Assembly: GCF_016598575.1 (NCBI RefSeq)
Contig: NZ_CP066801.1
Coordinates: forward strand, 3,906,001 to 3,970,000
DNA: 64,000 nucleotides
Source of the DNA: Streptomyces sp. HSG2
GTDB taxonomy: Bacteria > Actinomycetota > Actinomycetes > Streptomycetales > Streptomycetaceae
Direction of reading: 5' to 3'
In this document: positions 9,370 to 18,641 of the stretch, in pieces
How the letters are laid out: every line of letters starts with the position of its first letter
Numbering within the stretch: the stretch's first letter is position 1
The notes under the pieces: generated by a model
What the model saw: only the letters and a program-made list of their open reading frames with translations
What the model was told of the DNA's origin: nothing
The model's database searches: none
Position numbers and translations under genes: made by a program

Positions 9370-10347
9370 GTGAATCAGGCAGAACAACAAGCGGATGCGC
9401 GAATACTCTCCGCAGTTGCGCCAGAGGTGCACCGCGTCAGCATCGCGTCTTTGGTACTGACCGAGTCACCACGACGGGATGCCGGCAACGCACAGCACAT
9501 CCAGATGCTCTGCGAGAATCATGAAGCTCTGCCGCCGATTGTCGTTCACAGGACCACTCTTCGCGTCATCGACGGACAACACCGGGTAGAGGCACACAAG
9601 TTGCTGGGACAGCGACATGTGGACGTCCAGTACTTCGACGGGAGTATCGAGGACGCTTTCGTCCTTTCGGTGCGGCTCAATGGCCGGCATGGGCTTCCTC
9701 TCTCCTTGGCCGAACGCCGCTCGGCAGCGGCCCGGATCGCGGGAACCCATCCCCAATGGTCGGACCGTGCCATTGCCGCCGTGGTCGGGCTCAGCCCTAA
9801 GACCGTGGGCAGGGTACGCAGGCGTTCGTCCGAGGAAATTCCACAGTCGAACACCCGGCTGGGCCAGGACGGTCGAGCGCGTCCCCTCAGAGCGGGCGAC
9901 GCGCGCATCCGCGCCAGCGCCGTGATCGCGGCCCGTCCGGGGGCGTCGGTCCGGGAAATTGCCCGCGAGGCCGGGGTGTCCGTGGGCACCGCGCACAGCG
10001 TCCGTGCGCGGATGGAGGCCGGTCTCCAGTCGATCCCGCCTGAACTCGACACGACTGACGCTGACGCCGCCGACCGCTACCGAGCGCTCTTTCAGGACCC
10101 TGCCCTGCGATACACGGAAAACGGACGTCTGGTGCTGCGCTGGCTGGACGCCCACCTCGTTCTTGACGAGGAGTGGCAGCCCGTCGTCGAGGGCGTGCCC
10201 CTGCACTGGGCCGACCTTGTGTCCGGCTTGGCGCGCCGATGCGCCAACGAGTGGCTTGCCCTTTCACGGGAACTCGACCGCCGTCTTATTGGTGTTCAGG
10301 ACACCGGCCAGGAGGAGGAGCGCCGTTGTTACGCTCTGCCGACGTGA
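9370..10347 (+). CDS. StrR-type ParB-domain pathway activator
   Basis: A 325-residue regulator. The N-terminal ParB/Spo0J-like domain has LPPIVVHRTTLRVIDGQHR near residues 54-73. A helix-turn-helix follows (WSDRAIAAVVGLSPKTVGRV), then a second HTH-like segment (ASVREIAREAGVSVGTAHSV). This architecture matches StrR and relatives such as NovG and Tei15, which activate antibiotic operons. The GTG start has a strong GGGGAGGA ribosome site. It is the only evident pathway-specific regulator in the cluster and the StrR class is typical of aminocyclitol clusters. I did not find a clear StrR-type palindrome by eye. Confidence 0.85.
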   Translation: MNQAEQQADARILSAVAPEVHRVSIASLVLTESPRRDAGNAQHIQMLCENHEALPPIVVHRTTLRVIDGQHRVEAHKLLGQRHVDVQYFDGSIEDAFVLSVRLNGRHGLPLSLAERRSAAARIAGTHPQWSDRAIAAVVGLSPKTVGRVRRRSSEEIPQSNTRLGQDGRARPLRAGDARIRASAVIAARPGASVREIAREAGVSVGTAHSVRARMEAGLQSIPPELDTTDADAADRYRALFQDPALRYTENGRLVLRWLDAHLVLDEEWQPVVEGVPLHWADLVSGLARRCANEWLALSRELDRRLIGVQDTGQEEERRCYALPT

Positions 10348-10366
10348 TTCCCATGGAAGGAGAGCC

Positions 10367-10612
10367 GTGACAACACCAGTTCTCGAACTTCAGGAACTGA
10401 CGAAGCTGTGTGGCGATGTCATTGGCGTCCCCGCTCCCGGGCCTGGCGACAACTTCCTCGAGGCGGGCGGTGACTCGCTCATGGCCCTGCGCATTGCCGC
10501 GCTTCTCGAAGAGCGCTGGGGCATTGCCATCGAGGCATCCGACGTCCTCTTCGCGGAGAGCTTCGCCGAGCTCTACACAGAAGTCCTGGGCTTTCCGCTG
10601 GGCCATGGCTAG
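10367..10612 (+). CDS. Free-standing peptidyl/acyl carrier protein
   Basis: An 81-residue carrier protein with the phosphopantetheine site in DNFLEAGGDSLMALRI (Ser near residue 37). The GTG start follows GAAGGAGAG; upstream sequence in the same frame overlaps the regulator gene and is shadow. The motif is PCP-like (GGDS). It would carry an amino acid or acyl unit as a thioester, most likely loaded by one of the adenylating or ATP-grasp enzymes of the cluster and passed on by the free condensation domain at 15443-16756. It stands between the regulator and the amidinotransferase. Confidence 0.85.
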   Translation: MTTPVLELQELTKLCGDVIGVPAPGPGDNFLEAGGDSLMALRIAALLEERWGIAIEASDVLFAESFAELYTEVLGFPLGHG

Positions 10613-10679
10613 GCGCAGCAACGCTGTTCGAAGCGGCCTGGACCGGCCCGGAAACCAACCCGATCGAGAGGAATGAAGA

Positions 10680-11720
10680 ATGAGTTTGGTCGACGTGCAC
10701 AATGAATGGGACCCGCTGGAGGAGGTGGTCATCGGATCCATCGAGGGCGCACAGGTGCCGAGGCCGGGAGAGGATCTCTTCGCCATCGAGTTCGCCCAGT
10801 ACGGCTCCATGGACCGCATTCCCTCCGGCCCGGTACCTCGCCAGGTCCTTGAGGAGACGCGGGACGACCTCGATCAGCTATGTGCTGAGATCAGCGATTT
10901 GGGCATCAAGGTCAGGCGGCCTCAGGAGACGGACCACTCGGCCACCATCGCCACTCCGGACTGGCAGACCGATGGGTTCTACAACTACTGCCCGCGAGAC
11001 GTGCTGCTGACGGTCGGTGACACAGTCATCGAGACTCCCATGGTTCTGCGCTCACGTTTCCTGGAGCCGTTCGCCTACAAGGACATGCTCATCGAGTTCT
11101 TTTCGAGCGGCTCGAAGTGGATCTCGGCGCCCAAGCCCCGGCTGGGCGATGAGATGTTCGACGTCAACAGGGAACCCGGAAACCGCCTCCTCGACTTCGA
11201 GCCGGCCTTCGACGCTGCCAATGTGCTGCGATTCGGCACGGACATCCTCTACCTCGTGTCCGACAGCGGGAACGAGAAGGGCTGGCGCTGGCTCCAGGCG
11301 GCGCTCGGTGACGCCTACACCGTCCACCCCTGCCGTGACCTCTACGCCTCCACCCATGTCGACTCCACCATCGTGCCGCTGCGCCCGGGACTTGTGCTGC
11401 TCAACCCGGAGCGGGTGAACGACAAGAACATGCCGGAATTCCTGCGCGGATGGGACAAGATCTGGTGCCCTGAACTGGTGGACACCGGCTTTGTGGGAGA
11501 GCGGCCGTACTGCTCGACCTGGATCGGCATGAACCTCCTGGTGCTCAAGCCGGGTCTGGTCGTCGCGGACAAGCGGCAGCCCGATCTGATCCGGATGCTG
11601 GAGAAGCACGGTGTCGATGTTCTTCCCCTGTCGCTGACTCATGCGCGCACCCTTGGCGGTTCCTTCCACTGCGTATCTCTGGATATCCGCAGGTCCGGAG
11701 CCCTGGAGACCTACCGCTGA
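10680..11720 (+). CDS. L-arginine:amine amidinotransferase (StrB1/AGAT family)
   Basis: A 346-residue protein with the beta/alpha-propeller amidinotransferase signature. The catalytic Cys is near residue 331 in GGSFHCVSLDI, and the His/Asp pair is near residues 226-228 in STHVDSTIVPL. N-terminal blocks NEWDPLEEVVIG and a central LLDFEPAFDAANVLRFGTD region are also characteristic. Family members move the amidino group from arginine to an amine; StrB1 acts on phosphorylated scyllo-inosamine in streptidine synthesis, and AGAT acts on glycine. With 2-deoxy-scyllo-inosose synthase and StsC-type aminotransferase genes in the same cluster, guanidinylation of an aminocyclitol is the most natural role. 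A GAGAGGA site precedes the ATG. Confidence 0.9.
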   Translation: MSLVDVHNEWDPLEEVVIGSIEGAQVPRPGEDLFAIEFAQYGSMDRIPSGPVPRQVLEETRDDLDQLCAEISDLGIKVRRPQETDHSATIATPDWQTDGFYNYCPRDVLLTVGDTVIETPMVLRSRFLEPFAYKDMLIEFFSSGSKWISAPKPRLGDEMFDVNREPGNRLLDFEPAFDAANVLRFGTDILYLVSDSGNEKGWRWLQAALGDAYTVHPCRDLYASTHVDSTIVPLRPGLVLLNPERVNDKNMPEFLRGWDKIWCPELVDTGFVGERPYCSTWIGMNLLVLKPGLVVADKRQPDLIRMLEKHGVDVLPLSLTHARTLGGSFHCVSLDIRRSGALETYR

Positions 11721-11771
11721 AACGGAAGCGGCCAGGATGCATGACTGTGCTCGGATGGCTTAGGAGAACAT

Positions 11772-13631
11772 GTGGTCGGCATGGCTGAGAGGGTGCGCCT
11801 GCTCCGGATTCTGCGATCGGCCGGTCGGCCGATCGTCGGCGTCCTCGTCGTCGGTTTGCTGCTGGAGAGCTTCGTCCCTGCCGCCAGTGCGATGGCCCTC
11901 GCGTTCCTCGTGGACAGCCTCGTGCAGGCGGACGGCACCAGCTTGTTCGAGGCAGCGCTGATACCCCTGGGGGCCTTCGCGGGTGTCCTGGTGGTGGGAC
12001 ACGCAGCGGAAGCCGCGACCGCGCCGCTGGCGTCTATCGCGTCTGCTCGTATCGACGGCTGGCACAGAGCCAGGGTCACTCGGGTCGCCACGACAAGCCG
12101 CAGCATTCAGGCGCTGGAGCGGCCGGAGGTACAGACCCTGGTTCGGGAGGCGTTGGCCGACAGGAGCCGCGGGTACGACTCCACACCCTCCGATGGCGCA
12201 GTGAGCCTGTTGCGCTGGGCCGCTGGCATGCTCGGCGCCGTTGCCGCGTGCCTCGTCCTGCTCACGTACGCATGGTGGCTGATCCCCCTGGTGCTGATTC
12301 CTGCCGTGGTCAACCGTGTCCTGCGCACACGCCTGGACTTCGGGCTGACGGTGCGGTGGAAGGGCGCCACCAAGGGTGAGCTGTTCGCAGACGTGTGGCG
12401 CCATGCCTCCGTCTCGGCCGGCGAGGGGAAAGACATCCGCGTCTTCGGACTGTCCGACTGGATGGTCGAGCGGATGCAGGCACATGTTCGCGAGGCCAAC
12501 GAGCCGTTGTGGTCTTACATCACCAAGATGCTGCTGTCAACGTGGCGGCAGTTTCTGATCGTCTCGATCGGATTGATACCCGCGTATGTACTGGTGGCCC
12601 ACAGCGCGGCGGACGGCGGGACCACAACGGCCGTGGCGACCGCCGTCTTCGCCGCCAGCTGGTCGCTGTTCCAGGTCCTCGGGCCCAACGCGGAGACGTA
12701 CCACATCCTGGGTGGCATAAGGGTGCTCAAAGCATTCGATGAACTGTCCGAGGCCATGCGGGAGGACGACCTGCCGAACAGCGCAGCGAGCAGCGCGTCG
12801 CCGACCCGACTGCCGGACGGGAGGACACGCCCTCCACGGGTCGTCTTCGACCAGGTCCAATTCGCCTACCCCGGGACAAAAAAGCCCGTTCTGAAGGGCG
12901 TCGACCTCCAGATCAGGCCTGGGGAACTGCTGGCCGTCGTCGGTCTCAACGGGGCTGGCAAGTCCACGCTGATCAAGCTGCTCGCCGGGCTGTACACCCC
13001 TACGGAAGGACGGATCACTGCGGACGGTCTCGACATGGCGACCTTGGACCCTGATGCGTGGCGGCAGGAGCTCTCCATCGTGTTCCAGGATTTCGTCCGG
13101 TACCATCTTTCCGCCGCCGACAATGTGACACTCGGTCAGGCCGGAACGGCTCCGGACCGGGATGCCGTCGAGGCGGCTGCCCGTGAGGCGGGACTTGAGG
13201 CGGTTCTGGAGCGACTTCCCTCGGGATGGGATACGCCTCTGGCGCGCTCTCGGACCGGCGGCGTGGACCTCTCCGGCGGTCAGTGGCAGCAGATCGTGCT
13301 CACACGAGCGCTCTACTCCATCCGCAAGGGCGCGAAGGTGCTGGTGCTGGACGAGCCGACCGCCCATCTGGACGTTCGTACGGAGTTCGATGTCTTCGAC
13401 CGCCTGGCGAAGAACAGGGGCGATACCAGCGTCGTGCTGATTTCTCATCGGCTGTCCACCGTGCGTCAAGCTGATCGCATCGTGCTGCTGGAAGACGGAC
13501 GCATCTCCGAGGCCGGCACGCACGAGGAGCTGATGGCCCTCGGCGGTGCATACGCAAGGATGTTCTCCATCCAGGCGGAGCGGTTCAACCGTGATCTACC
13601 TGAAGAGGTCGGCCTTGGAGGGCTGCTGTGA
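11772..13631 (+). CDS. ABC exporter half-transporter 1 (StrV/StrW-like)
   Basis: A 619-residue fusion of an N-terminal six-helix membrane domain and a C-terminal ATPase. Walker A is VGLNGAGKST near residue 393, the signature is VDLSGGQWQQIVL, Walker B is VLVLDEPTAHLD, and the switch His is in VLISHRLSTV. A GTG start at 11772 with AGGAGA upstream is chosen; ATG 11781 is possible. It overlaps the second half-transporter by 4 nt, as expected for a heterodimer. Paired ABC half-transporters StrV/StrW occur in the streptomycin cluster. Export of the product is the likely role. Confidence 0.85.
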   Translation: MVGMAERVRLLRILRSAGRPIVGVLVVGLLLESFVPAASAMALAFLVDSLVQADGTSLFEAALIPLGAFAGVLVVGHAAEAATAPLASIASARIDGWHRARVTRVATTSRSIQALERPEVQTLVREALADRSRGYDSTPSDGAVSLLRWAAGMLGAVAACLVLLTYAWWLIPLVLIPAVVNRVLRTRLDFGLTVRWKGATKGELFADVWRHASVSAGEGKDIRVFGLSDWMVERMQAHVREANEPLWSYITKMLLSTWRQFLIVSIGLIPAYVLVAHSAADGGTTTAVATAVFAASWSLFQVLGPNAETYHILGGIRVLKAFDELSEAMREDDLPNSAASSASPTRLPDGRTRPPRVVFDQVQFAYPGTKKPVLKGVDLQIRPGELLAVVGLNGAGKSTLIKLLAGLYTPTEGRITADGLDMATLDPDAWRQELSIVFQDFVRYHLSAADNVTLGQAGTAPDRDAVEAAAREAGLEAVLERLPSGWDTPLARSRTGGVDLSGGQWQQIVLTRALYSIRKGAKVLVLDEPTAHLDVRTEFDVFDRLAKNRGDTSVVLISHRLSTVRQADRIVLLEDGRISEAGTHEELMALGGAYARMFSIQAERFNRDLPEEVGLGGLL

Positions 13632-15421
13632 AGGGCTATCTGGATCTGTGGCGGGAGGTCTTCAGCCTCTCGTGGCACAAGCAGCGACGGCTCACCCTGC
13701 TGACTCTCGCGTCCCTGGCCTGCTCCGTCGTGGCCGTGGCCGCGAGCGCGCTCGCCCTGCGCGAGGCGGTGGACGCCATCGTTCGCGGTGACACGGACAG
13801 GGCGGTGGCCGCCGCGGTCGCGGCAGGCCTCATCTACGCCATGAATCTCGTACTCCAGGACTCGTCCGGGCTGCTGCGATCCACCACGGCCGATCGCGTC
13901 GGGCGGCTCGAGCTGCACCCGAAGGTTCACAGGGACATCGCCTCGATCGAGGGCCTCGACCACCTCGAGCGGACCGACTTCCTGGACCGGGTGACCATCG
14001 TTCGGGCCTCGACCAGCCAACTGGCGGCGAGCTTCTGGAACGCGGCTCAGGCCCTGTCGAACGTGCTGAAGCTGGTCGTCACGCTGCTGCTGCTCGGGAC
14101 AGTCAGCCCGTGGCTCCTTGTCCTGCTGCTCTTCGCCATCGCGCCCGTGCTGTGTGACCACCGTGGTCAAGGGGTCGTCAAACGCGTCGAAGTGGAGACC
14201 GCGGAGGCATACCGACTGCAGCAGCATTTGGCCGAGCTGGCGGTGAAGGCGGACTCGGGCAAGGAGATCCGCGTCTCCGGCGCGGGCCCTGAGATCGTGA
14301 TGAGGCAGCAGGAGGCATGGGAGGCTGCGATGGGCCCGCGAGGCCGGGCCCAGCTGATCGCGGCGGCCTGGAAGCTGGCCGGTTGGCTGACCTTCGCAGC
14401 GGGCTTCATAGGCGGATTGGGCCTTGTCACCTACCGAACCGCACACGGACACGGCACGGTCGGGGACCTCGTACTCGCCGTGACGGTAGCGGCCAGCCTC
14501 CGCCAGACCGTGCAAAGTACGGTCGCCAGCACCACCTCGACAGCTGGAGCCCGGCGTGTGGTCGAGCCGTATCTCTGGTTCCGCGCCTACGTGGCGCAGG
14601 AGCAGGCACGGAGCGCCGGGACAGTCCAGCCCCCGGCGCGGCTGTCGGAGGGTATCGCGCTGGAGGATGTGTCGTACTCCTACCCTGGTACGGACATCAA
14701 GGCGCTGGACGACCTGAACCTGCACTTGCCGGCTGGTTCGGTGGTGGCAATCGTCGGAGAGTACGGCTCGGGCAAGACCACGCTGGTGAAGATGCTGAGC
14801 AAGCTGTACCGGCCCGATTCTGGGCGAATACTGGTCGAGGGGGTCGAACTCTCCGAGGTCAACACGGAGCGCTGGCGTGCACGGTCCAGCGCCACGTTTC
14901 AGGACTTCGGACGCTTTCGCACGGTATTCGCTGAAACAGTCGGACTGGGGGATCTGCGGCACATCAGCGATCTGGACGCCATCCGGGACGCGCTGAGAGA
15001 CGCGGACGCCGAAGAACTGGCTCAGCGTCTTCCGGATGGCTTGGGCACGCAGTTGGGCCGGGAACTGGGAGGGATCGATCTCTCGGAGGGGCAATGGCAG
15101 CGCGCGGCGTTGGCCCGTGCGTCCATGCGGTCCGATCCCTTGCTCTTTGTACTGGACGAGCCCACGGCCTCGCTCGACGCACCCAGCGAGCAAGCGATCT
15201 TCGAGCGCTACATGGCCAGGGCTCGGTCACTGGCACAGCAGACGGGCGCCATTACGGTCATCGTGTCGCACCGGTTCTCCACCGTCACGGGGGCGGATCT
15301 CATCCTGGTGCTGGACAAGGGACGGCTCATCGAGTCGGGCGACCACGACGCCCTGATGCGAATGGGCGGGCGATACGCCGAGCTGTACGGCATCCAGGCC
15401 ACCGCCTACTCCACTACCTGA
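13628..15421 (+). CDS. ABC exporter half-transporter 2 (StrV/StrW-like)
   Basis: A 597-residue partner of the preceding protein: membrane helices in the first 330 residues, then an ATPase with VGEYGSGKTT (Walker A, near residue 378), DLSEGQWQRAALAR (signature with E in place of the second G of SGGQ), FVLDEPTASLD (Walker B) and IVSHRFSTV (switch His). The altered SGGQ suggests one degenerate ATP site in the heterodimer, common in asymmetric exporters. The GTG start overlaps the upstream stop. Confidence 0.84.
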   Translation: MKGYLDLWREVFSLSWHKQRRLTLLTLASLACSVVAVAASALALREAVDAIVRGDTDRAVAAAVAAGLIYAMNLVLQDSSGLLRSTTADRVGRLELHPKVHRDIASIEGLDHLERTDFLDRVTIVRASTSQLAASFWNAAQALSNVLKLVVTLLLLGTVSPWLLVLLLFAIAPVLCDHRGQGVVKRVEVETAEAYRLQQHLAELAVKADSGKEIRVSGAGPEIVMRQQEAWEAAMGPRGRAQLIAAAWKLAGWLTFAAGFIGGLGLVTYRTAHGHGTVGDLVLAVTVAASLRQTVQSTVASTTSTAGARRVVEPYLWFRAYVAQEQARSAGTVQPPARLSEGIALEDVSYSYPGTDIKALDDLNLHLPAGSVVAIVGEYGSGKTTLVKMLSKLYRPDSGRILVEGVELSEVNTERWRARSSATFQDFGRFRTVFAETVGLGDLRHISDLDAIRDALRDADAEELAQRLPDGLGTQLGRELGGIDLSEGQWQRAALARASMRSDPLLFVLDEPTASLDAPSEQAIFERYMARARSLAQQTGAITVIVSHRFSTVTGADLILVLDKGRLIESGDHDALMRMGGRYAELYGIQATAYSTT

Positions 15422-15442
15422 GCGAGACGAGCCCGAACTCTC

Positions 15443-16756
15443 ATGAGGAACTCCTCGAGGCGGTCCGTACTGCCGCTCTCTTTTCAGCAGGGGGGCATGG
15501 TCCGGAACATGGTTCGCTATCCGGATTGCGCCAAGGAATACGATCTCGTCTGCCTGTTCCGCCTGGAAGGCGCATTCGACCAGGCGTGCCTGATACGGGC
15601 ATTCGACGATCTGATCCGGCGCCATGCCATGTTGCGTACCGTCATCGGTCTCGGCGAGGAAGGGTACGAGCAACATGTCCATGGCTCCGCGGTCGTGAAC
15701 ATGGCCGTCCGGCACTGGGGCGATCGGAGGGCGCATGACGTCGCGGAGGCACTGGCTGCCGAGCGCTGCGGAGCGGACGAGGTGCTGAACGGGCATCCGT
15801 TGTTCCGGCCGGCTCTCCACACCACCGCAGACGGCGTTGTGCTCTCCGTCACCCTGCATCATCTGATCTATGACGGGTGGTCGCTGTCCGTCATCTGGCG
15901 TGACCTCTCGGAGTTCTACGCGGCCCGTACGGAGGGCCGCTCGGCTCGAATCGACCCGCTCTCCTTCAGTTACCCGGACTTCGTACGGGAGCAGCGCCGG
16001 CTGTGGCCCGAACGAGCCCGTCGTTCCATGGACTTCTGGCGATCGACCCTGGCAGGCGCCCCGCCGGCCGTGCCCTGGGATCCACCGGCGCAGTGGCGGC
16101 CGGAGGGCAGCACATGGCAGACCTTCCGGCGGGAGTTCGGCGACGCCTGCCCCGGAGCGCTGTACGCCGTGCGCCAGGTCGCCCGCGAGAACCGCATTTC
16201 ACCGAGCATGGTGCTGCTGGGAGCCACGGCGGCCGCGGTGGCTCACGCAACGGGGCAGAGGGATCTGCTTCTCGGTACTGACACGGCGGGCAGGGACGGT
16301 GGCAAGGACGCCTGGAACGTGGTGGGTCACTGCGTCAACATGCGCGTCACGCGTCTTCGCATCGAGTTGGCCGACACACCCATCACCCTCGCCCGCAAAG
16401 CGGGAGAGGCATGGCGAGCTTCGGAGCCGCATCATCACGTCTACGAGGACCGCATTTTGGAAGTCTGCGGCGAACCGGAGCCCCTGAAGGTGAACTTCGC
16501 AGGAACGGCGGGCGACGAGTACGAGATGCCGCACCTGGGCCACGCGGTGGTGACGGCCCTCGACACACCTACCCCCTCACACGACAGGAGACCAGTGAAA
16601 CTCCGCTGGCACATCACTGGAGACGGTCTACGGGGGTCGGTCACATACCGTCCCGCAAAGGTCTCCGAGAGGGCCGTCTCGGACCTGACTTCGGCGCTCA
16701 CCTCCGTCATCCGTGAGCTGCGCACCGAGGCCGCAGAGGAGGACGTACGTGGCTGA
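15443..16756 (+). CDS. Free-standing NRPS condensation domain
   Basis: A 437-residue condensation-domain protein. The active-site motif HHLIYDGW is at about residues 139-146, preceded by FNG-type early motifs (PLSFQQGGMV, FDDLIRRHAMLRT) and followed by late motifs around LLLGTDTAGR and the substrate channel. Free C domains commonly transfer a carrier-bound aminoacyl group to a soluble amine or a second carrier. Here the obvious donor is the PCP at 10367-10612 or the NRPS PCPs, and a soluble aminocyclitol amine is an attractive acceptor, an inference from context. Its 3' end overlaps the phosphatase-like gene by 8 nt. Confidence 0.84.
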   Translation: MRNSSRRSVLPLSFQQGGMVRNMVRYPDCAKEYDLVCLFRLEGAFDQACLIRAFDDLIRRHAMLRTVIGLGEEGYEQHVHGSAVVNMAVRHWGDRRAHDVAEALAAERCGADEVLNGHPLFRPALHTTADGVVLSVTLHHLIYDGWSLSVIWRDLSEFYAARTEGRSARIDPLSFSYPDFVREQRRLWPERARRSMDFWRSTLAGAPPAVPWDPPAQWRPEGSTWQTFRREFGDACPGALYAVRQVARENRISPSMVLLGATAAAVAHATGQRDLLLGTDTAGRDGGKDAWNVVGHCVNMRVTRLRIELADTPITLARKAGEAWRASEPHHHVYEDRILEVCGEPEPLKVNFAGTAGDEYEMPHLGHAVVTALDTPTPSHDRRPVKLRWHITGDGLRGSVTYRPAKVSERAVSDLTSALTSVIRELRTEAAEEDVRG

Positions 16757-17609
16757 GGTCATGGCGGAGCTGAGCGACCTGGAGCTCGCCCACCATATGG
16801 CGGACGTCGCCACTCGCATCTCCCTGCGCCACTTCAACCGCAGCGAGATACCGACCGCGGACAAGGACGACGGCAGCCCCGTCAGCGTCGCGGACCTGGA
16901 GGTGGACCGCGCTCTCGTGCACATCCTGCGTCGAGCTCGGCCCGCGGACGGGATTCTGACGGAGGAGAGCGGCGCATGCGCGTCGGGTCGACGGCGCTGG
17001 ATCCTGGACCCGATCGACGGCACGGCTCCCTTCCTGGCTGGAGAGGACGGATGGGGTACACATATCGCCCTCGAAGCCGACGGATGCCTCCAGCTGGCGG
17101 TCCTGACCAGACCCGTTGACGGACGGCGTTGGTGGGCCGTGCGCGGCGGGGGCGCCTATGCCAGCACCGACGCGGACCCGATGTCCACCACACGACGACT
17201 GGCTGTTACCGCCGTTGTGGATCTCGCCAGCTCCCGGATAGGCGGCTTCGTTTCTCCGGCGGAGTCGGAGGCGGCAGCTGCGGTCGCCCGCCAGGCGCAC
17301 TGGGTGGTCGAAGAATCCTCACCCGTGGTTGCGTTGCTCGAGGGGCGTCTCGACGCCGTACTCGACGAGGGAGGCAATGCATGGGACATGGCTCCCGGCG
17401 CCCTGCTGGTGGCTGAGGCAGGTGGCCTCTTCACCGACCCTTCGGGCGGTACCCGGCTCGACATGCACTGGGGTCTCTACGGAGGCAGAGCAATCCACGC
17501 GGCACTCAGCACTGTGCTGGCCCGCCATCTGCCGGTGAAGGAATCCGCGCGCCCGCTCAGCGGGGCCGACGAGGAAAGCGAGGGTGATCACAGTGCTGCT
17601 GCCACCTGA
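16749..17609 (+). CDS. Inositol-monophosphatase-family phosphatase (StrO-like role)
   Basis: About 286 residues with the metal-site motif WILDPIDGTAPF, an upstream acidic TEESG and a downstream WDMAPGALLVAEAGG block, the three signature segments of the inositol monophosphatase/histidinol phosphatase family. The GTG at 16749 overlapping the condensation gene is preferred; ATG 16761 is an alternative. In streptomycin assembly a phosphatase of this general type removes the phosphate left on the guanidinylated cyclitol. The same use here would need one of the APH-fold kinases in the cluster to have phosphorylated the intermediate. That chain is inferred. Confidence 0.84.
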   Translation: MAEVMAELSDLELAHHMADVATRISLRHFNRSEIPTADKDDGSPVSVADLEVDRALVHILRRARPADGILTEESGACASGRRRWILDPIDGTAPFLAGEDGWGTHIALEADGCLQLAVLTRPVDGRRWWAVRGGGAYASTDADPMSTTRRLAVTAVVDLASSRIGGFVSPAESEAAAAVARQAHWVVEESSPVVALLEGRLDAVLDEGGNAWDMAPGALLVAEAGGLFTDPSGGTRLDMHWGLYGGRAIHAALSTVLARHLPVKESARPLSGADEESEGDHSAAAT

Positions 17610-18510
17610 GAGCGTCGATCTCGACGAACTGCGAAAGACTATCGAGTCGCAGTACGAAGTGACGGAGGGTCCGCTCGAGTTCGTGCCGCTCGGCGAGGAC
17701 AGCTGGGCTTTCCGTATGGGCGGTCTTTGGGTCAGCCTCCGCCGGGACCTGCGAGGGCATGTGCCTGAGGCCTACCGTGTGGCCATGCTGCTCAGGGAGT
17801 CGGGACTGCACTACGTCCTGGCTCCGATCGCCGGCGTCGACGGGCGGATCGTCCGCTCGATCAGCGGATATCCGGTCGTCACCTTTCCCCTGATCGATGC
17901 CGAGCAGGTCGGTCGATACCGGCCGACGACGGATGAGGTCGAGCAGATCACCTCCATGATCGCGGCAGTGCACTCGGCACGCGTGCCCCATAACCTGCCG
18001 GTCGAGGACTACACTCTCTCCTTCGACGCCGACCTCGACGCGGCGATCAATTTCGCCGACGGGTCCGAGCCCGAGGCCGGCGGCTACACGGCGCGCCTCT
18101 TCCGACTGCTGCGGGCGCACCGAGCGGACATAGTCGGTCTTCGGTCCGAGGCGCAGCGACTCGGACGGTACTGCGCTACGTCCGGCGACGCCACAGGCAT
18201 TACGCATGGTGAACCGAGTGCCGCCAATGTTCTCCGCACCAGGAATGGGTTCCTGCTCGCTGATTGGGGTGGCGCGATGGTCGGTCCGCCCGAGCGTGAC
18301 TGGTTCCACGTCGGCAGAACCCTGGGAATTGACACGACCTCTCGCTGCCGGCCAAAGTTTCTTCGCTTCTACGAAGTCCGCTGGATTCTCAGTGAGATAG
18401 CTGAATACTCCTCCAGGTTCATGCATCAATGTGCTGGAGACCTGGAAGACGAGGCAATGTGGGAACGGCTCCGCAGATACCTGCCGAGTGAAATGATCCC
18501 GGCTGTGTGA
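17584..18510 (+). CDS. APH-fold phosphotransferase (possible self-resistance)
   Basis: A 308-residue kinase of the aminoglycoside phosphotransferase/choline kinase fold. The catalytic loop is THGEPSAANVL (His near residue 207, with Glu replacing the usual catalytic Asp of HGD) and the metal-binding DW is in LLADWGGAMVGPPERDW. That second block resembles spectinomycin- and streptomycin-type phosphotransferases. It could inactivate the product for self-protection or phosphorylate an intermediate. GTG 17584 overlaps the upstream gene by 26 nt; GTG 17593 is equally possible. The HGE change should be checked for activity, since relatives with E at this position are less studied. Confidence 0.8.
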   Translation: MITVLLPPESVDLDELRKTIESQYEVTEGPLEFVPLGEDSWAFRMGGLWVSLRRDLRGHVPEAYRVAMLLRESGLHYVLAPIAGVDGRIVRSISGYPVVTFPLIDAEQVGRYRPTTDEVEQITSMIAAVHSARVPHNLPVEDYTLSFDADLDAAINFADGSEPEAGGYTARLFRLLRAHRADIVGLRSEAQRLGRYCATSGDATGITHGEPSAANVLRTRNGFLLADWGGAMVGPPERDWFHVGRTLGIDTTSRCRPKFLRFYEVRWILSEIAEYSSRFMHQCAGDLEDEAMWERLRRYLPSEMIPAV

Positions 18511-18516
18511 CCTCTG

Positions 18517-18563
18517 TGCCAGGCCCCCATCCGAGGCGGTGAAATCCGCCGGGGTGGGGGTCT
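18517..18563 (+). terminator. Likely intrinsic terminator after the APH gene
   Basis: A CCCCCA/TGGGGG stem (extended by TCC/GGG) encloses an inner GGCGG..CCGCC hairpin, starting 7 nt after the phosphotransferase stop, and is followed by TCTCTTT. It separates the left operon from the 2-deoxy-scyllo-inosose synthase operon. Confidence 0.65.
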
Positions 18564-18605
18564 CTTTGCGTATGCGGAAGCTCGAATCAAGTGTTCATTC
18601 AGGGC

Positions 18606-18633
18606 TTGTTGGCATGTCGATGCCGGGTAGCAT
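18606..18633 (+). promoter_or_regulatory. Putative promoter of the DOI synthase operon
   Basis: TTGTTG at 18606-18611 and TAGCAT at 18628-18633 are separated by 16 nt. Transcription would start near 18640, only about 2 nt before the ATG at 18642, and no purine-rich ribosome site is visible before that ATG, so the mRNA may be leaderless. Prediction by eye only. Confidence 0.4.
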
Positions 18634-18641
18634 CCCAGATT

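Noticed and set aside
10613..10679. GTTCGA half-site before the amidinotransferase as a StrR operator
   Set aside because: No matching inverted half at the right spacing; a single 6-bp match is expected by chance.
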